Source: Pantoea endophytica
Lineage (GTDB): Bacteria; Pseudomonadota; Gammaproteobacteria; Enterobacterales; Enterobacteriaceae
NCBI RefSeq assembly: GCF_002858935.1
Contig: NZ_PJRT01000033.1
Location: forward strand, 186,001-250,000
Length of the DNA stretch: 64,000 bases
Direction of reading: 5' to 3'
Shown: positions 55,522 through 64,000 of the stretch, piece by piece
Layout: each line of letters starts with the position of its first letter
How positions within the stretch are numbered: position 1 is the stretch's first letter
Program-made: the position numbers and the translations under genes
The notes under the pieces: model-generated
Told to the model about the DNA's origin: nothing
The model's input: only the letters and a program-made list of their open reading frames with translations
Database searches by the model: none

Positions 55522-56325
55522 TTAGCGGGTGGCTGCTTTCAGACTGCTCACAAAGGCTTTCAGTTCGCTGAGCAGCGTTGCCGGATCGTTCTGGTTACGC
55601 TCAATAATTTTCACAATTGCCGACCCGGAAATGGCACCCGCCGCACCGGCGGCGATGGCTTCTTTCACCTGGCCGGGTTCAGAGATACCAAAGCCCTGCA
55701 GCGGCGGCGCAGCGTTAAACTCACGCAGCTTTTCGATCAGGTGATGCAGCGGCAGGCTGGCACGATTTTCCGAACCGGTGACGCCTGCGCGTGACAGCAA
55801 ATAGGTATAACCGCGACCGTGCGCAGCGATCTCACGCAGCAGTTCATCGTCAGCATTTGGTGGACAGATAAAGATCGGTGCCACATTGTGGCGCAGCGCA
55901 GCCTGACGGAAGGGCGCAGACTCTTCCAGCGGCACATCCGCAACCAGCACGGAATCGACGCCCACCGCTTCACACTGTGCATAAAAGTTATCGATACCTT
56001 TGCTGAACACCAGATTGGCGTACATCAGCAAGCCAATCGGCAGCTCGGGATATTTCTGGCGCACGGTCGCCAGAATTTCAAAGCACTGCGCCACGGTGGT
56101 GCCGGAAGCAAAGGCACGCAGCGTCGCGCCCTGTATGGTTGGGCCGTCGGCCAGCGGATCCGAGAACGGAATACCGAGCTCTAGCGCATCCGCACCGCCT
56201 TCCACCAGGGTATCGATAATTTTTAGCGACAGTTCAGGTGACGGATCGCCGAGAGTAACGAAGGGGACAAACGCGCCTTCTTGCTGCGCCGACAGACGTT
56301 GAAACAGCTGATTGTAACGTTCCAT
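55522..56325 (-). CDS. trpA: Tryptophan synthase alpha subunit
   Basis: TrpA cleaves indole-3-glycerol phosphate to indole and glyceraldehyde-3-phosphate, and the indole is channelled to TrpB. The 267-residue TIM barrel has catalytic Glu49 and Asp60 in [16 protein letters not shown] and the phosphate-binding GFGISEPGQ. Its start overlaps the trpB stop by one base, so the alpha and beta subunits are translationally coupled. Confidence 0.97.
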   Translation of the reverse strand: MERYNQLFQRLSAQQEGAFVPFVTLGDPSPELSLKIIDTLVEGGADALELGIPFSDPLADGPTIQGATLRAFASGTTVAQCFEILATVRQKYPELPIGLLMYANLVFSKGIDNFYAQCEAVGVDSVLVADVPLEESAPFRQAALRHNVAPIFICPPNADDELLREIAAHGRGYTYLLSRAGVTGSENRASLPLHHLIEKLREFNAAPPLQGFGISEPGQVKEAIAAGAAGAISGSAIVKIIERNQNDPATLLSELKAFVSSLKAATR

Positions 56326-57518
56326 CAGATCTCTCCCTTGGCTTTCAAAATATCGTGAACGGTGAAGATGTCTTTATCGCCGCGACCAGAAAGGTTAACC
56401 ACCAGCAGCTGCTCTTTTTCCGGATTTTCGCGGATCATTTTCAGTGCATGTGCCAGCGCGTGTGAGGATTCGAGCGCAGGAATAATCCCTTCAGCACGGC
56501 ACAGCTCTTTAAAGGCGCTGAGCGCTTCGTCATCGGTGATCGAAACATATTCCGCGCGGCCGATACTGTTCAGATGCGCATGCTGAGGACCCACTGACGG
56601 GAAGTCCAGACCTGCAGAGATTGAGTAGGATTCTTCAATCTGCCCCTCTTCGGTCTGCATCATCGGCGCTTTCATACCGAAATAGATACCCACGCGACCG
56701 TGCTTGAGCGGCGCACCGTGTTCTCCGGTTTCGATCCCGTGACCGGCCGGCTCTACGCCGATCAGGCCAACACTTTCTTCTTCGATAAAATCAGCGAACA
56801 TGCCGATAGCGTTCGAACCACCGCCCACGCAGGCTAACACCGCATCCGGCAGGCGACCTTCGCGCTCCAGAATCTGGGCTTTGGTCTCTTCACCAATCAT
56901 GCGCTGGAATTCACGCACGATAGTCGGGAACGGATGCGGGCCAGCGGCGGTGCCGAGCATGTAGTGCGCGGTTTCATAGCTGCCAGACCAGTCGCGCAGC
57001 GCCTCGTTACAGGCATCTTTCAGCGTGGCTGAGCCGCTATGCACCGGAATCACTTCCGCGCCCATCAGACGCATACGGAATACGTTTGGCGACTGACGCT
57101 CAACATCCTTGGCACCCATATAAATGCGGCACTTCATACCCAGCAGGGCACAGGCTAACGCTGACGCGACACCGTGCTGACCGGCGCCGGTTTCCGCGAT
57201 AATCTCGTTTTTGCCCATACGCTTGGCCAGCAGCGCCTGACCCAGCACCTGGTTAGTTTTATGCGCACCACCGTGCAGCAAATCTTCACGCTTAAGATAA
57301 AGGCGGGTTTTGCTGCCTTTAGTCAGGTTGCTGCACAGCGTCAAAGCCGTTGGGCGTCCAGCGTAGTTTTTCAGCAGGTCAGTAAACTCGGCCTGAAACT
57401 CGGGATCGCGCTGCGCTTCAACAAACGCATTTTCCAACTGGCGCAAGGCTGGCATCAGGATTTGTGGTACGTACTGGCCGCCAAACTCGCCAAAATAGGG
57501 ATTCAATAACGTGGTCAT
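56325..57518 (-). CDS. trpB: Tryptophan synthase beta subunit
   Basis: TrpB condenses indole with serine using PLP. The start at 57518 gives 397 residues, as in E. coli ([19 protein letters not shown]); a longer reading from 57611 is an upstream extension without homology. PLP Lys87 is in GGAHKTNQ, and the phosphate-binding GGGSNAIG loop is present. It is followed immediately by trpA. Confidence 0.97.
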   Translation of the reverse strand: MTTLLNPYFGEFGGQYVPQILMPALRQLENAFVEAQRDPEFQAEFTDLLKNYAGRPTALTLCSNLTKGSKTRLYLKREDLLHGGAHKTNQVLGQALLAKRMGKNEIIAETGAGQHGVASALACALLGMKCRIYMGAKDVERQSPNVFRMRLMGAEVIPVHSGSATLKDACNEALRDWSGSYETAHYMLGTAAGPHPFPTIVREFQRMIGEETKAQILEREGRLPDAVLACVGGGSNAIGMFADFIEEESVGLIGVEPAGHGIETGEHGAPLKHGRVGIYFGMKAPMMQTEEGQIEESYSISAGLDFPSVGPQHAHLNSIGRAEYVSITDDEALSAFKELCRAEGIIPALESSHALAHALKMIRENPEKEQLLVVNLSGRGDKDIFTVHDILKAKGEI

Positions 57519-57564
57519 TTTTTCATCTTCCTTATTCGGCCCGCGCCATGGCGGGCAAGCGAAA

Positions 57565-58932
57565 TTAATAGGCGCGCAGCGTGCGGAATACCGCCGCGAC
57601 TTTGCTGGCATCTTTAATGCCTGGCGCAGATTCTACGCCGGAGTTGAAATCGAGGCCGGCACAGCCCAGCTGCGCGGCCTCTACGCAGTTGTCCGCGCTT
57701 AGGCCACCGGCCAGCAGCACATTGCTGAGATCCTGGCCTTGCAGCAGTGACCAATCGAAACGCTGGCCGGTGCCGCCCTGGCCATTATCAAACACGTAAC
57801 GATCGACGTGCGGCCAGTCGCGCGCAGGTAACTGCTCTTTAATGCTCAGCGCTTTCCAGATTTTGGTGTCTGCTGGCAGCGCCTGACGCAATTCTGCGAC
57901 GAACGCCTGATCTTCATCGCCGTGCAGCTGCACCGCATAAAGTTTTAAACTTTCCGCTAGCGTGACAATGTCACTTGCCGCATTGTTGCGGAATACGCCA
58001 ACATACTTCAGCGGGGCAGCCGCCTGCACAATCTGCGCCTGCTCGCGGCTGATTTTACGCGGTGAGCCTTCAGCGAAGATCAAGCCACCGTAAATGGCGC
58101 CGGCTTCCTGCGCTCCACGTGCATCTTCGGCGCGGGTCAGGCCGCAGACTTTATTATCACCGAGCAATACGCGTCGCACGCCAGCGGTGAGATCGGCTTC
58201 TTCCATCAGCGCGGAGCCAATCAGGAAGCCGTTAGCGAAGTGGCTCAGCTCACGAACCTGCGCATAATTGTGAATGCCAGATTCGCTGATGACGGTGACG
58301 CCATGTCCGAGGCGCGGCGCTAACTGACGCGTGCGATTCAGGTCGATGGACAGGTCGCGCAGGTCGCGGTTATTAATGCCGACGACTTTGGCTTCCAGCG
58401 CAATCGCGCGTTCCATCTCTTCTTCATTACTGACTTCGGTCAGCACGCCCATTTTCAGGCTGTGCGCCACGGCGGCGAGCTGACGATATTGCTCATCATC
58501 GAGCACCGACAACATCAGCAGAATGGCGTCGGCCTGATAATGACGTGCCAGATAGATTTGATACGGATCGATGATGAAGTCTTTGCACAACACCGGTTGC
58601 GTGATGGCGGCGCTAACAATCGGCAGGAACGCAAAATCGCCCTGGAAGTATTTTTCATCGGTTAACACCGACACCGCTGAAGCGTAATGACGATATACGC
58701 CAGCGATGGTGGCGGGATCGAAATCCTCGCGAATCAGCCCTTTGGAGGGCGATGCTTTTTTGCATTCCAGGATGAATACGGTGCGTGAGCCACGCAGTGC
58801 ATCGTAAAAATGACGTTCCGCAGGCTGCAAATCGTTCTGGAAGGTGGCCAGCGGCTGCTGTGCTTTGCGCGCTTCAACCCAGACGGCTTTATCTTGTACG
58901 ATTTTCTCTAAAACAGTGCCCTTAATACTCAT
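57565..58932 (-). CDS. trpCF: Bifunctional indole-3-glycerol-phosphate synthase / phosphoribosylanthranilate isomerase
   Basis: These are two fused TIM barrels: TrpC (about residues 1-255, [18 protein letters not shown]) and TrpF (about 256-455, with [11 protein letters not shown]). Together they convert phosphoribosylanthranilate to indole-3-glycerol phosphate. The start at 58932 gives 455 residues, matching E. coli TrpC; the upstream reading from 59028 is not supported. It lies 1 nt after trpD. Confidence 0.96.
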   Translation of the reverse strand: MSIKGTVLEKIVQDKAVWVEARKAQQPLATFQNDLQPAERHFYDALRGSRTVFILECKKASPSKGLIREDFDPATIAGVYRHYASAVSVLTDEKYFQGDFAFLPIVSAAITQPVLCKDFIIDPYQIYLARHYQADAILLMLSVLDDEQYRQLAAVAHSLKMGVLTEVSNEEEMERAIALEAKVVGINNRDLRDLSIDLNRTRQLAPRLGHGVTVISESGIHNYAQVRELSHFANGFLIGSALMEEADLTAGVRRVLLGDNKVCGLTRAEDARGAQEAGAIYGGLIFAEGSPRKISREQAQIVQAAAPLKYVGVFRNNAASDIVTLAESLKLYAVQLHGDEDQAFVAELRQALPADTKIWKALSIKEQLPARDWPHVDRYVFDNGQGGTGQRFDWSLLQGQDLSNVLLAGGLSADNCVEAAQLGCAGLDFNSGVESAPGIKDASKVAAVFRTLRAY

Positions 58933-58933
58933 C

Positions 58934-59935
58934 TCATCCTCTCGCTGCCAGAGCGACAACGCGCTTGTAGGCCTGTCCGCTGCGAATGGCAGCGATGGCG
59001 CGCTGTGCGTTGTCGCGCAAATCTTCATTTCCGAACACTTTCAGTAACATTGCGACGTTCACCGCCACCGCCTGCTCATGGGCGGGCTGGCCTTTACCCT
59101 GGAGTAAACGGGTCAGAATGTCACGGTTTTCTTCCGGCGTGCCGCCTGCCAACGCGTCTTTATCATGGAAGCCAAAACCGAAGTCTTCTGGCGTCAGCTG
59201 ATAGCCAGTGATTTCGCCATCACGCAGCTCGGCGACCTGCGTTGGGCTGTGCAGCGCCACTTCATCCATGCCGCCGCCGTGAACCACAGCCGCACGTTGA
59301 TAGCCGAGCACTTTTAGCGTTTGGGCGATTGGCAGTACCAGCTCCGGGCTATACACGCCAATCACCGCTAGCGGTGGACGCGCAGGGTTAATCAGCGGAC
59401 CCAACACGTTAAAGATGGTACGGGTTTTCAACTGCTGACGTACCGGCATCGCGTGACGAAAACCGCTGTGGTACTGCGGAGCAAACAGGAAGCAGACGTT
59501 GAGATCGTCCAGCGCCTCACGTGCTTGTTCCGCAGGCATATCCAGATTGATGCCAAATGCCGCCAGCAGATCGGAAGAACCCGATTTGCTGGAGACGCTG
59601 CGATTACCGTGCTTTGCCACTTTCAGGCCGCAGGTTGCCGCAACAAAGGCGCTGGCGGTGGAGATATTGATGCTGTTGCTGCCGTCACCGCCGGTACCGA
59701 CGATATCGGCAAAGGTGTAATCCGGGCGCGGGAACGGTTTTGCATCGGCCAGCAGCGCGGAAGCGGCACCGGCGATCTCTTCCGGACGCTCGCCACGGAC
59801 TTTCATGGCAATCAGCGCGGCGGCTAACTGCGTCGGCTCCAGCTGACCGGTAATGATAGCGCTAAATAGCTGGTGGCTTTCGCCCTGGCTCAGCGTCTCA
59901 GACTGATAAAGTTTTTCCAGAATAGTTTGCATCAT
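58934..59935 (-). CDS. trpD: Anthranilate phosphoribosyltransferase (separate from trpG)
   Basis: TrpD transfers phosphoribose from PRPP to anthranilate. The 333-residue protein shows the PRPP-binding [14 protein letters not shown] and [17 protein letters not shown] motifs. In E. coli this domain is fused to the amidotransferase; here it is a separate gene starting 10 nt after the trpG stop, as in many other bacteria. An alternative ATG is one codon downstream. Confidence 0.96.
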   Translation of the reverse strand: MMQTILEKLYQSETLSQGESHQLFSAIITGQLEPTQLAAALIAMKVRGERPEEIAGAASALLADAKPFPRPDYTFADIVGTGGDGSNSINISTASAFVAATCGLKVAKHGNRSVSSKSGSSDLLAAFGINLDMPAEQAREALDDLNVCFLFAPQYHSGFRHAMPVRQQLKTRTIFNVLGPLINPARPPLAVIGVYSPELVLPIAQTLKVLGYQRAAVVHGGGMDEVALHSPTQVAELRDGEITGYQLTPEDFGFGFHDKDALAGGTPEENRDILTRLLQGKGQPAHEQAVAVNVAMLLKVFGNEDLRDNAQRAIAAIRSGQAYKRVVALAARG

Positions 59936-59945
59936 AATCTCCCTA

Positions 59946-60527
59946 TTACTTCGCCAGCGCCCAGGCCAACGTCTGTTCTAATAAGCGCGCGCCCTGAGTG
60001 GTGAGAATGGATTCGGGGTGGAACTGGAAGCCACAGACGCGGTCGGCATCGTGGCGCACGGCCATCACCATGCCGTTGTAGCTGGCGTTAACGGTCAATT
60101 CGGCTGGCGTATTGCTACCGACCAGCGAGTGATAGCGCGCCACCGGCAGCGGATTGCTCAGGCCAGCGAACATGCCTTCGCCATCGTGGGTAATAGAAGA
60201 GGCTTTGCCGTGCAGGATCTCGCCGGCCTGACCGACATGGCCGCCGTAAGCTTCAACAATCGCCTGATGACCGAGACAGATGCCGATAATCGGCAGACGA
60301 CCGCGCAGCGCTTGCAGCAAATCTGGCATGCATCCGGCATCTTTCGGCGCGCCCGGACCCGGCGACAGCATCAGAATTGGGTTTTCCATCTGCTGCAGGC
60401 GTTCAATCAGCACCTCAGCGGGCACGTTGTTGCGGTAAATCACCACGTTATGGCCAAAGGTACGCAGCTGATCAACGAGGTTGTAAGTAAAGGAGTCGAT
60501 GTTATCGAGCAGCAGGATATCGGCCAT
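59946..60527 (-). CDS. trpG: Anthranilate synthase glutamine amidotransferase subunit
   Basis: TrpG supplies ammonia from glutamine to TrpE. The 193-residue class I amidotransferase has the oxyanion segment [12 protein letters not shown], nucleophile Cys in [11 protein letters not shown], and the His/Glu pair in [13 protein letters not shown]. Its start overlaps the trpE stop by one base. It ends cleanly before trpD, with no fusion. Confidence 0.96.
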   Translation of the reverse strand: MADILLLDNIDSFTYNLVDQLRTFGHNVVIYRNNVPAEVLIERLQQMENPILMLSPGPGAPKDAGCMPDLLQALRGRLPIIGICLGHQAIVEAYGGHVGQAGEILHGKASSITHDGEGMFAGLSNPLPVARYHSLVGSNTPAELTVNASYNGMVMAVRHDADRVCGFQFHPESILTTQGARLLEQTLAWALAK

Positions 60528-62089
60528 CAGAAAATCTCCTTGCAGTGATGGGCTGTTGCGATGGCACGCAATACCGCGCGCGCTTTATTGCGGCTCTCGT
60601 CCGCTTCTGCCTGGGGCTGGGAATCCAGCACCACACCGGCGCCGGCTTGTACGGTGGCTACACCGTCTTCAACCCACGCGGAACGGATAACGATGCAGGT
60701 ATCAAGGTCGCCGTTAGCGGTGAAATAGCCGACTGCGCCGCCGTAGCTGCCGCGACGTGTGCCTTCTTTCCCGGCAATCAGTTGCATCGCACGCACTTTC
60801 GGTGCGCCGCTCAGCGTGCCCATGTTCATGCAGGCGCGGTAGGCGTGCAGCACGTCGAGATCTGCGCGCAGCGTGCCGACCACGCGTGACACCAGATGCA
60901 TCACGAATGAGTAGCGGTCAACTTTAGTCAGGTCTGCCACGTAACGGCTGCCCGGCACACAGATACGCGCCAAATCGTTACGTGCTAAATCCACCAGCAT
61001 CAGGTGCTCAGCCATCTCTTTATGGTCGGTGCGCATTTCCAGTTCGATGCGGCTGTCGAGATCGCGATCCAGCGAGCCATCGGCATGGCGGCCGCGTGGA
61101 CGCGTACCGGCAATCGGGTAGATCTCAATCTGACGCGACGTCGCGTCATATTTCAGTGAGCTTTCTGGCGAGGCACCAAACAGCGCGAAATCCTGATCCT
61201 GCATAAAGAACATGTAAGGACTTGGATTGCTGTTTTTCAACGTGTCGTAAGCGGCCAGTGGAGAAGGGCACGGCAGCGAGAAGCGACGTGAAGGGACAAC
61301 CTGGAAGATTTCGCCAATGCGAATCGCTTCCTGCATCTCACGCACCACGTTGCAGTACTCTTCATCGCTCTGACTGGTGCTCAGCGTCATGTGCTCGACG
61401 CGCTGGACCGGCAATGCGGGCGCTGCTTGCGTCATCTGGCCGCGCAGTTGTTCGATGCGGCCTTGCAGACGCTGGAACTCGCTGGTCGATGGGCTGAATA
61501 AGCTGGCCTGCAGGCGAGCAGTGCGCTGCTGATGGTCGATCACCAGTAAGGTTTCGGCCAGATAGAAGCAGTAATCCGGGCAACGCTGTTCGTTGCGCAG
61601 TTGCGGCAGATCTTCGAAACCGGCCACTAAGTCATAAGCGAACAAGCCGCCAAGTAGCATCGCTTCACGCTCCTCTTCCGGGCTGTTCACCAGTTGCGGG
61701 ATCAGGCGCAGCGCATCAAATACGGAAAGGGCCTTCAGGCGGGAATCTTCGTCCTGCATGCCTTGCGGCTGGGTGAAATGCAGCTCGCGGCCATCAGGGC
61801 GCACCTCGATACGCACCTCAGAGGGCAGCGCCTCGTCCAGCAGCGGCAAGATGGCGCGACCATTTTCCGACAGCGCTTTGATGGTGACGATGTTGCCCAG
61901 CGCACTGACGCGCAGCGCGCTATCCACGATTAACAGGCTTTTCAGGTTTTGTTTGCTGTCGATATCTGCGGATTCAAGCAGCAGAGTTGCTGGACGTGCG
62001 CCGCATAACTGATGAAACACTGCGGCCGGATCTTCGCGGTAGGGCGCGGTACCGGTTATCAACTTCAATGTAGGTTTCGCAATAGCCAT
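60527..62089 (-). CDS. trpE: Anthranilate synthase component I
   Basis: TrpE converts chorismate to anthranilate and is feedback-inhibited by tryptophan. The 520-residue protein has the tryptophan-binding LLLESADI motif near the N-terminus. The chorismate-binding catalytic domain contains [27 protein letters not shown] and [13 protein letters not shown]. It is the first structural gene of the operon and is preceded by a leader peptide and attenuator. Confidence 0.97.
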   Translation of the reverse strand: MAIAKPTLKLITGTAPYREDPAAVFHQLCGARPATLLLESADIDSKQNLKSLLIVDSALRVSALGNIVTIKALSENGRAILPLLDEALPSEVRIEVRPDGRELHFTQPQGMQDEDSRLKALSVFDALRLIPQLVNSPEEEREAMLLGGLFAYDLVAGFEDLPQLRNEQRCPDYCFYLAETLLVIDHQQRTARLQASLFSPSTSEFQRLQGRIEQLRGQMTQAAPALPVQRVEHMTLSTSQSDEEYCNVVREMQEAIRIGEIFQVVPSRRFSLPCPSPLAAYDTLKNSNPSPYMFFMQDQDFALFGASPESSLKYDATSRQIEIYPIAGTRPRGRHADGSLDRDLDSRIELEMRTDHKEMAEHLMLVDLARNDLARICVPGSRYVADLTKVDRYSFVMHLVSRVVGTLRADLDVLHAYRACMNMGTLSGAPKVRAMQLIAGKEGTRRGSYGGAVGYFTANGDLDTCIVIRSAWVEDGVATVQAGAGVVLDSQPQAEADESRNKARAVLRAIATAHHCKEIF

Positions 62090-62111
62090 AATGGATTCTC
62101 TGAATTTCGCT

Positions 62112-62140
62112 CAAAAAAAAGCCCGCTCGGTGGCGGGCTT
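62112..62140 (-). terminator. trp attenuator terminator
   Basis: On the minus strand, GCCCGC and GCGGGC pair around a CACCGA loop, followed by eight T residues, between trpL and trpE. This is the 3:4 terminator of tryptophan attenuation. Confidence 0.9.
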
Positions 62141-62161
62141 AGGTATCAATCTGCACTGCGG

Positions 62162-62245
62162 TTACGCAAATTGTGCACGACGACGTCGCCCGATAAAGGG
62201 ATCTTCGCGCCACCAACCATTTAGATGCGTACCAAAAATAGTCAT
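62162..62245 (-). CDS. trpL: trp operon leader peptide
   Basis: An ATG at 62245 opens a 27-codon frame with tandem Trp codons at residues 11-12 (LNGWWRED) and an Arg-rich tail (RRRRAQFA), ending in TAA just before the attenuator. Ribosome stalling at the Trp-Trp pair during tryptophan shortage would prevent formation of the terminator. It is longer than the 14-residue E. coli leader. Confidence 0.9.
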   Translation of the reverse strand: MTIFGTHLNGWWREDPFIGRRRRAQFA

Positions 62246-62274
62246 GATTAAATACCCGTTACGTGTGAACTTGT

Positions 62275-62308
62275 GTACTAGTTAACTGGTTCGGGCGAAA
62301 AATGTCAA
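62275..62308 (-). promoter_or_regulatory. trp promoter and TrpR operator
   Basis: On the minus strand, -35 TTGACA (62308-62303) and -10 TTAACT (62285-62280) have a 17-bp spacer and are identical to the E. coli trp boxes. Overlapping the -10 is the near-palindrome GTACTAGTTAACTGGTTC (62275-62292, + strand), the TrpR operator, so TrpR-tryptophan would block RNA polymerase. Confidence 0.92.
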
Positions 62309-62375
62309 TACCCTTTTTCAGCCAGGGGCAAAATCGTTATCATGCCTGCCGGTTTATGCAGTTGCTGGAGTTATT

Positions 62376-63260
62376 TTGTCGGACATCGCTCGTTTTCCCC
62401 TTTACGATTTACACAGCCATACGCTGGCTTCTGACGGCTTATTGACGCCGACCGCGCTGGTGCAGCGCGCGGTTGAGATGAAAGTCGGTGTGCTGGCGAT
62501 TACCGATCACGACACGGTGGCGGGCGTGGCAGAAGCGCAGGCGGCAGTGATGCAACAGGATCTACCGATCCGCGTGCTAGCCGGTTTAGAAGCATCAACC
62601 TTATGGGAAAATCACGAAATCCACATTGTGGGGCTGAATGTCGATTGCCAGCATCCCGCGCTGACTGAATTCCTTGCGCAGCAGTATCAGACACGCCTTG
62701 ATCGTGCGCAGCAGATTGCCGAACGCCTCGAGCGCGCTCGCATTCCTGATGCGCTAGCCGGTGCGCAGCGACTGGCGCAGGGCGGCTTGATCACGCGTGG
62801 CCACTTTGCGCGTTATCTGGTGGAGATTGGCAAAGCCGACAATATGGCGCAGGTATTCAAGAATTATCTGGCGCGCGGGAAAACCGGCTACGTGCCGCCG
62901 CAATGGTGTACAATTAAACAAGCCATTGATGCTATTCATCATTCTGGCGGCTATGCCGTTTTGGCGCATCCCGGTCGTTATGGTTTGTCGGCTAAATGGT
63001 TAAAGCGGCTGATTGCGCATTTTGCCGACGTGGGTGGCGATGCCATGGAGGTCGCGCAGTGCCAGCAAGCGCCCAACGAGCGCACGCAGCTGGCAACCTA
63101 TGCGCATGACCATCAGTTAGCCGGGTCGCAGGGATCAGATTTCCACCAACCTTGTCCGTGGATAGAACTGGGACGCAAGTTATGGCTACCGGGCGGCGTG
63201 GAGCCGGTTTGGGAACGCTTCCCCGCATTGGCGCCCAGCAGTGCTATTACAGACAGGTGA
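62376..63260 (+). CDS. rnm: PHP-domain 5'-3' exonuclease Rnm (YciV)
   Basis: This 294-residue PHP-family phosphoesterase matches E. coli YciV/RNase AM, which trims 5' ends of rRNAs and hydrolyses 3',5'-bisphosphate nucleotides. Metal-binding motifs are YDLHSHTLASDG, AITDHDTVAG, LAHPGRYG and SQGSDFHQPCPW. The start is TTG at 62376 with TGGAG upstream. It is divergent from trpL/trpE and 12 nt upstream of yciO. Confidence 0.93.
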   Translation: MSDIARFPLYDLHSHTLASDGLLTPTALVQRAVEMKVGVLAITDHDTVAGVAEAQAAVMQQDLPIRVLAGLEASTLWENHEIHIVGLNVDCQHPALTEFLAQQYQTRLDRAQQIAERLERARIPDALAGAQRLAQGGLITRGHFARYLVEIGKADNMAQVFKNYLARGKTGYVPPQWCTIKQAIDAIHHSGGYAVLAHPGRYGLSAKWLKRLIAHFADVGGDAMEVAQCQQAPNERTQLATYAHDHQLAGSQGSDFHQPCPWIELGRKLWLPGGVEPVWERFPALAPSSAITDR

Positions 63261-63272
63261 TATGAGGTTTTT

Positions 63273-63893
63273 ATGAGTCAATATTTTCACATTCATCCCG
63301 ACAATCCGCAGCCGCGCCTGGTAAATCAGGCCGTTGATTATCTCAATAAAGGCAGCGTGATTGTTTATCCAACCGACTCTGGCTATGCGCTGGGGTGTCG
63401 TCTGGAAGAGAAAAATGCCATGGAACGCATTTGTCGCATTCGCCAGTTGGATGGCAATCACAACTTTACGCTGATGTGCCGCGATCTGTCGGAGCTGTCG
63501 ACGTACGCGCAGGTGGATAACTCCGCGTTTCGCCTCCTGAAAAACAACACGCCGGGCAACTACACCTTCATTTTGAAGGCGACGAAAGAAGTGCCGCGTC
63601 GTCTGATGAATGACAAACGTAAAACCATCGGGCTACGCGTGCCGTCCAACCCGGTGGCGCTGGCGCTATTGGAGCGCCTCAACGAGCCGATGATGTCGAC
63701 TTCGCTGATGCTGTCCGGCAATGATTTCACCGAGTCCGATCCGGAAGAGATTCAGTACAGCATTGGCAAGCTGGTGGATCTGATCATCGATGGCGGCACG
63801 CTGGGACAGCAGCCGACCACGGTGATCGATCTCACCAGCGATGCGCCGGTGGTGGTGCGCGAAGGTGTCGGTGACACGAGCCCGTTCCAGTAA
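63273..63893 (+). CDS. yciO: YciO, Sua5/YrdC-like protein
   Basis: This 206-residue protein has the Sua5/YrdC fold (GSVIVYPTDSGYALGC, then NFTLMCRDLSEL and GLRVPSNPVALALL). TsaC/Sua5 relatives make threonylcarbamoyl-AMP for tRNA modification, but YciO is a distinct paralogue whose physiological function is unclear. It is probably cotranscribed with rnm. Confidence 0.92.
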   Translation: MSQYFHIHPDNPQPRLVNQAVDYLNKGSVIVYPTDSGYALGCRLEEKNAMERICRIRQLDGNHNFTLMCRDLSELSTYAQVDNSAFRLLKNNTPGNYTFILKATKEVPRRLMNDKRKTIGLRVPSNPVALALLERLNEPMMSTSLMLSGNDFTESDPEEIQYSIGKLVDLIIDGGTLGQQPTTVIDLTSDAPVVVREGVGDTSPFQ

Positions 63894-64000
63894 TCATGCA
63901 TGGTCAGGCGTGGCTTTCTGCGTCTGACCAATATTGGATTCCAGCCAGGTTTTGAAATCCCCGTACGGAATATACAGCGAGACATCTTTTAAGATGATTT
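63894..64000 (-). CDS. Partial unidentified CDS at the right window edge
   Basis: On the minus strand a frame open from the window edge ends at TGA (63896-63894), adjacent to the yciO stop. The visible 34 residues include LKDVSLYIPYGDFKTWLE and end in TPDHA. It has ordinary protein-like composition, but is too short to identify. Confidence 0.4.
   Translation of the reverse strand, partial: IILKDVSLYIPYGDFKTWLESNIGQTQKATPDHA

Noticed and set aside
57519-57611. N-terminal extension of trpB (and similar extensions of trpCF, xthA, hns, sppA, galU, ompW)
   Set aside because: The added residues do not match the families, while the internal ATGs give the standard lengths and N-termini.

Overview
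The window is chromosomal DNA of an enterobacterium, most likely Erwiniaceae (Pantoea/Erwinia-like). The housekeeping genes are close to their E. coli relatives in length and motifs. The trp operon has separate trpG and trpD genes (fused in E. coli), and galU-ugd is followed by a UDP-glucuronate-type epimerase. No database search was possible; all identities rest on motifs, length and recalled family knowledge.

Layout. (1) 1-7382, core genes: gapA (cut by the window edge), msrB, yeaC, pncA, ansA, sppA, ydjA, selD. (2) 7404-26196, topB split by a 16.9-kb AT-rich mobile island (7723-24586). (3) 26196-31295: ynjH, xthA, two tRNA-Tyr genes, purU, ychJ, rssA, rssB. (4) 31490-40134: galU, ugd, epimerase, hns, tdk, adhE, ychE. 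(5) 40702-48099, opp oligopeptide transporter with two tandem oppA paralogues. (6) 48143-55272: yciU, clsA, yciY, a small membrane ORF, yciI, tonB, yciA, yciB, yciC, a Cys-cluster protein, ompW, a BON lipoprotein. (7) 55522-62308: trpA-B-CF-D-G-E with leader peptide, attenuator, operator and promoter. (8) rnm (yciV), yciO and a partial gene at the right edge.

The island is the main point of interest. It lies inside topB, exactly in the codons of the TOPRIM DPDRE metal-binding motif. A 6-bp direct repeat (ATCGTG) flanks perfect 11-bp terminal inverted repeats. Its left half is a tightly coupled five-gene operon: three tyrosine-recombinase-family proteins, a small HTH/coiled-coil protein, and a complete second topB. 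That topB copy is recoded at the insertion site and has Val in place of the third acidic TOPRIM residue. The element thus breaks an important host gene and supplies a replacement that no longer carries the target sequence. The right half holds two divergent regulators with a pair of palindromic operators, a small basic protein, and a three-gene cargo operon. The cargo genes are a UvrD-type helicase fused to a Cas4/AddB-like Fe-S PD-(D/E)XK nuclease, a type III-like DNA methyltransferase, and a type III-like DEAH helicase/endonuclease. This looks like an anti-phage defence locus with an architecture I cannot match to a named system.

The host topB fragments and island genes show no obvious decay, so the insertion looks recent. 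The host selD-topB promoter probably now drives the recombinase/topB operon.
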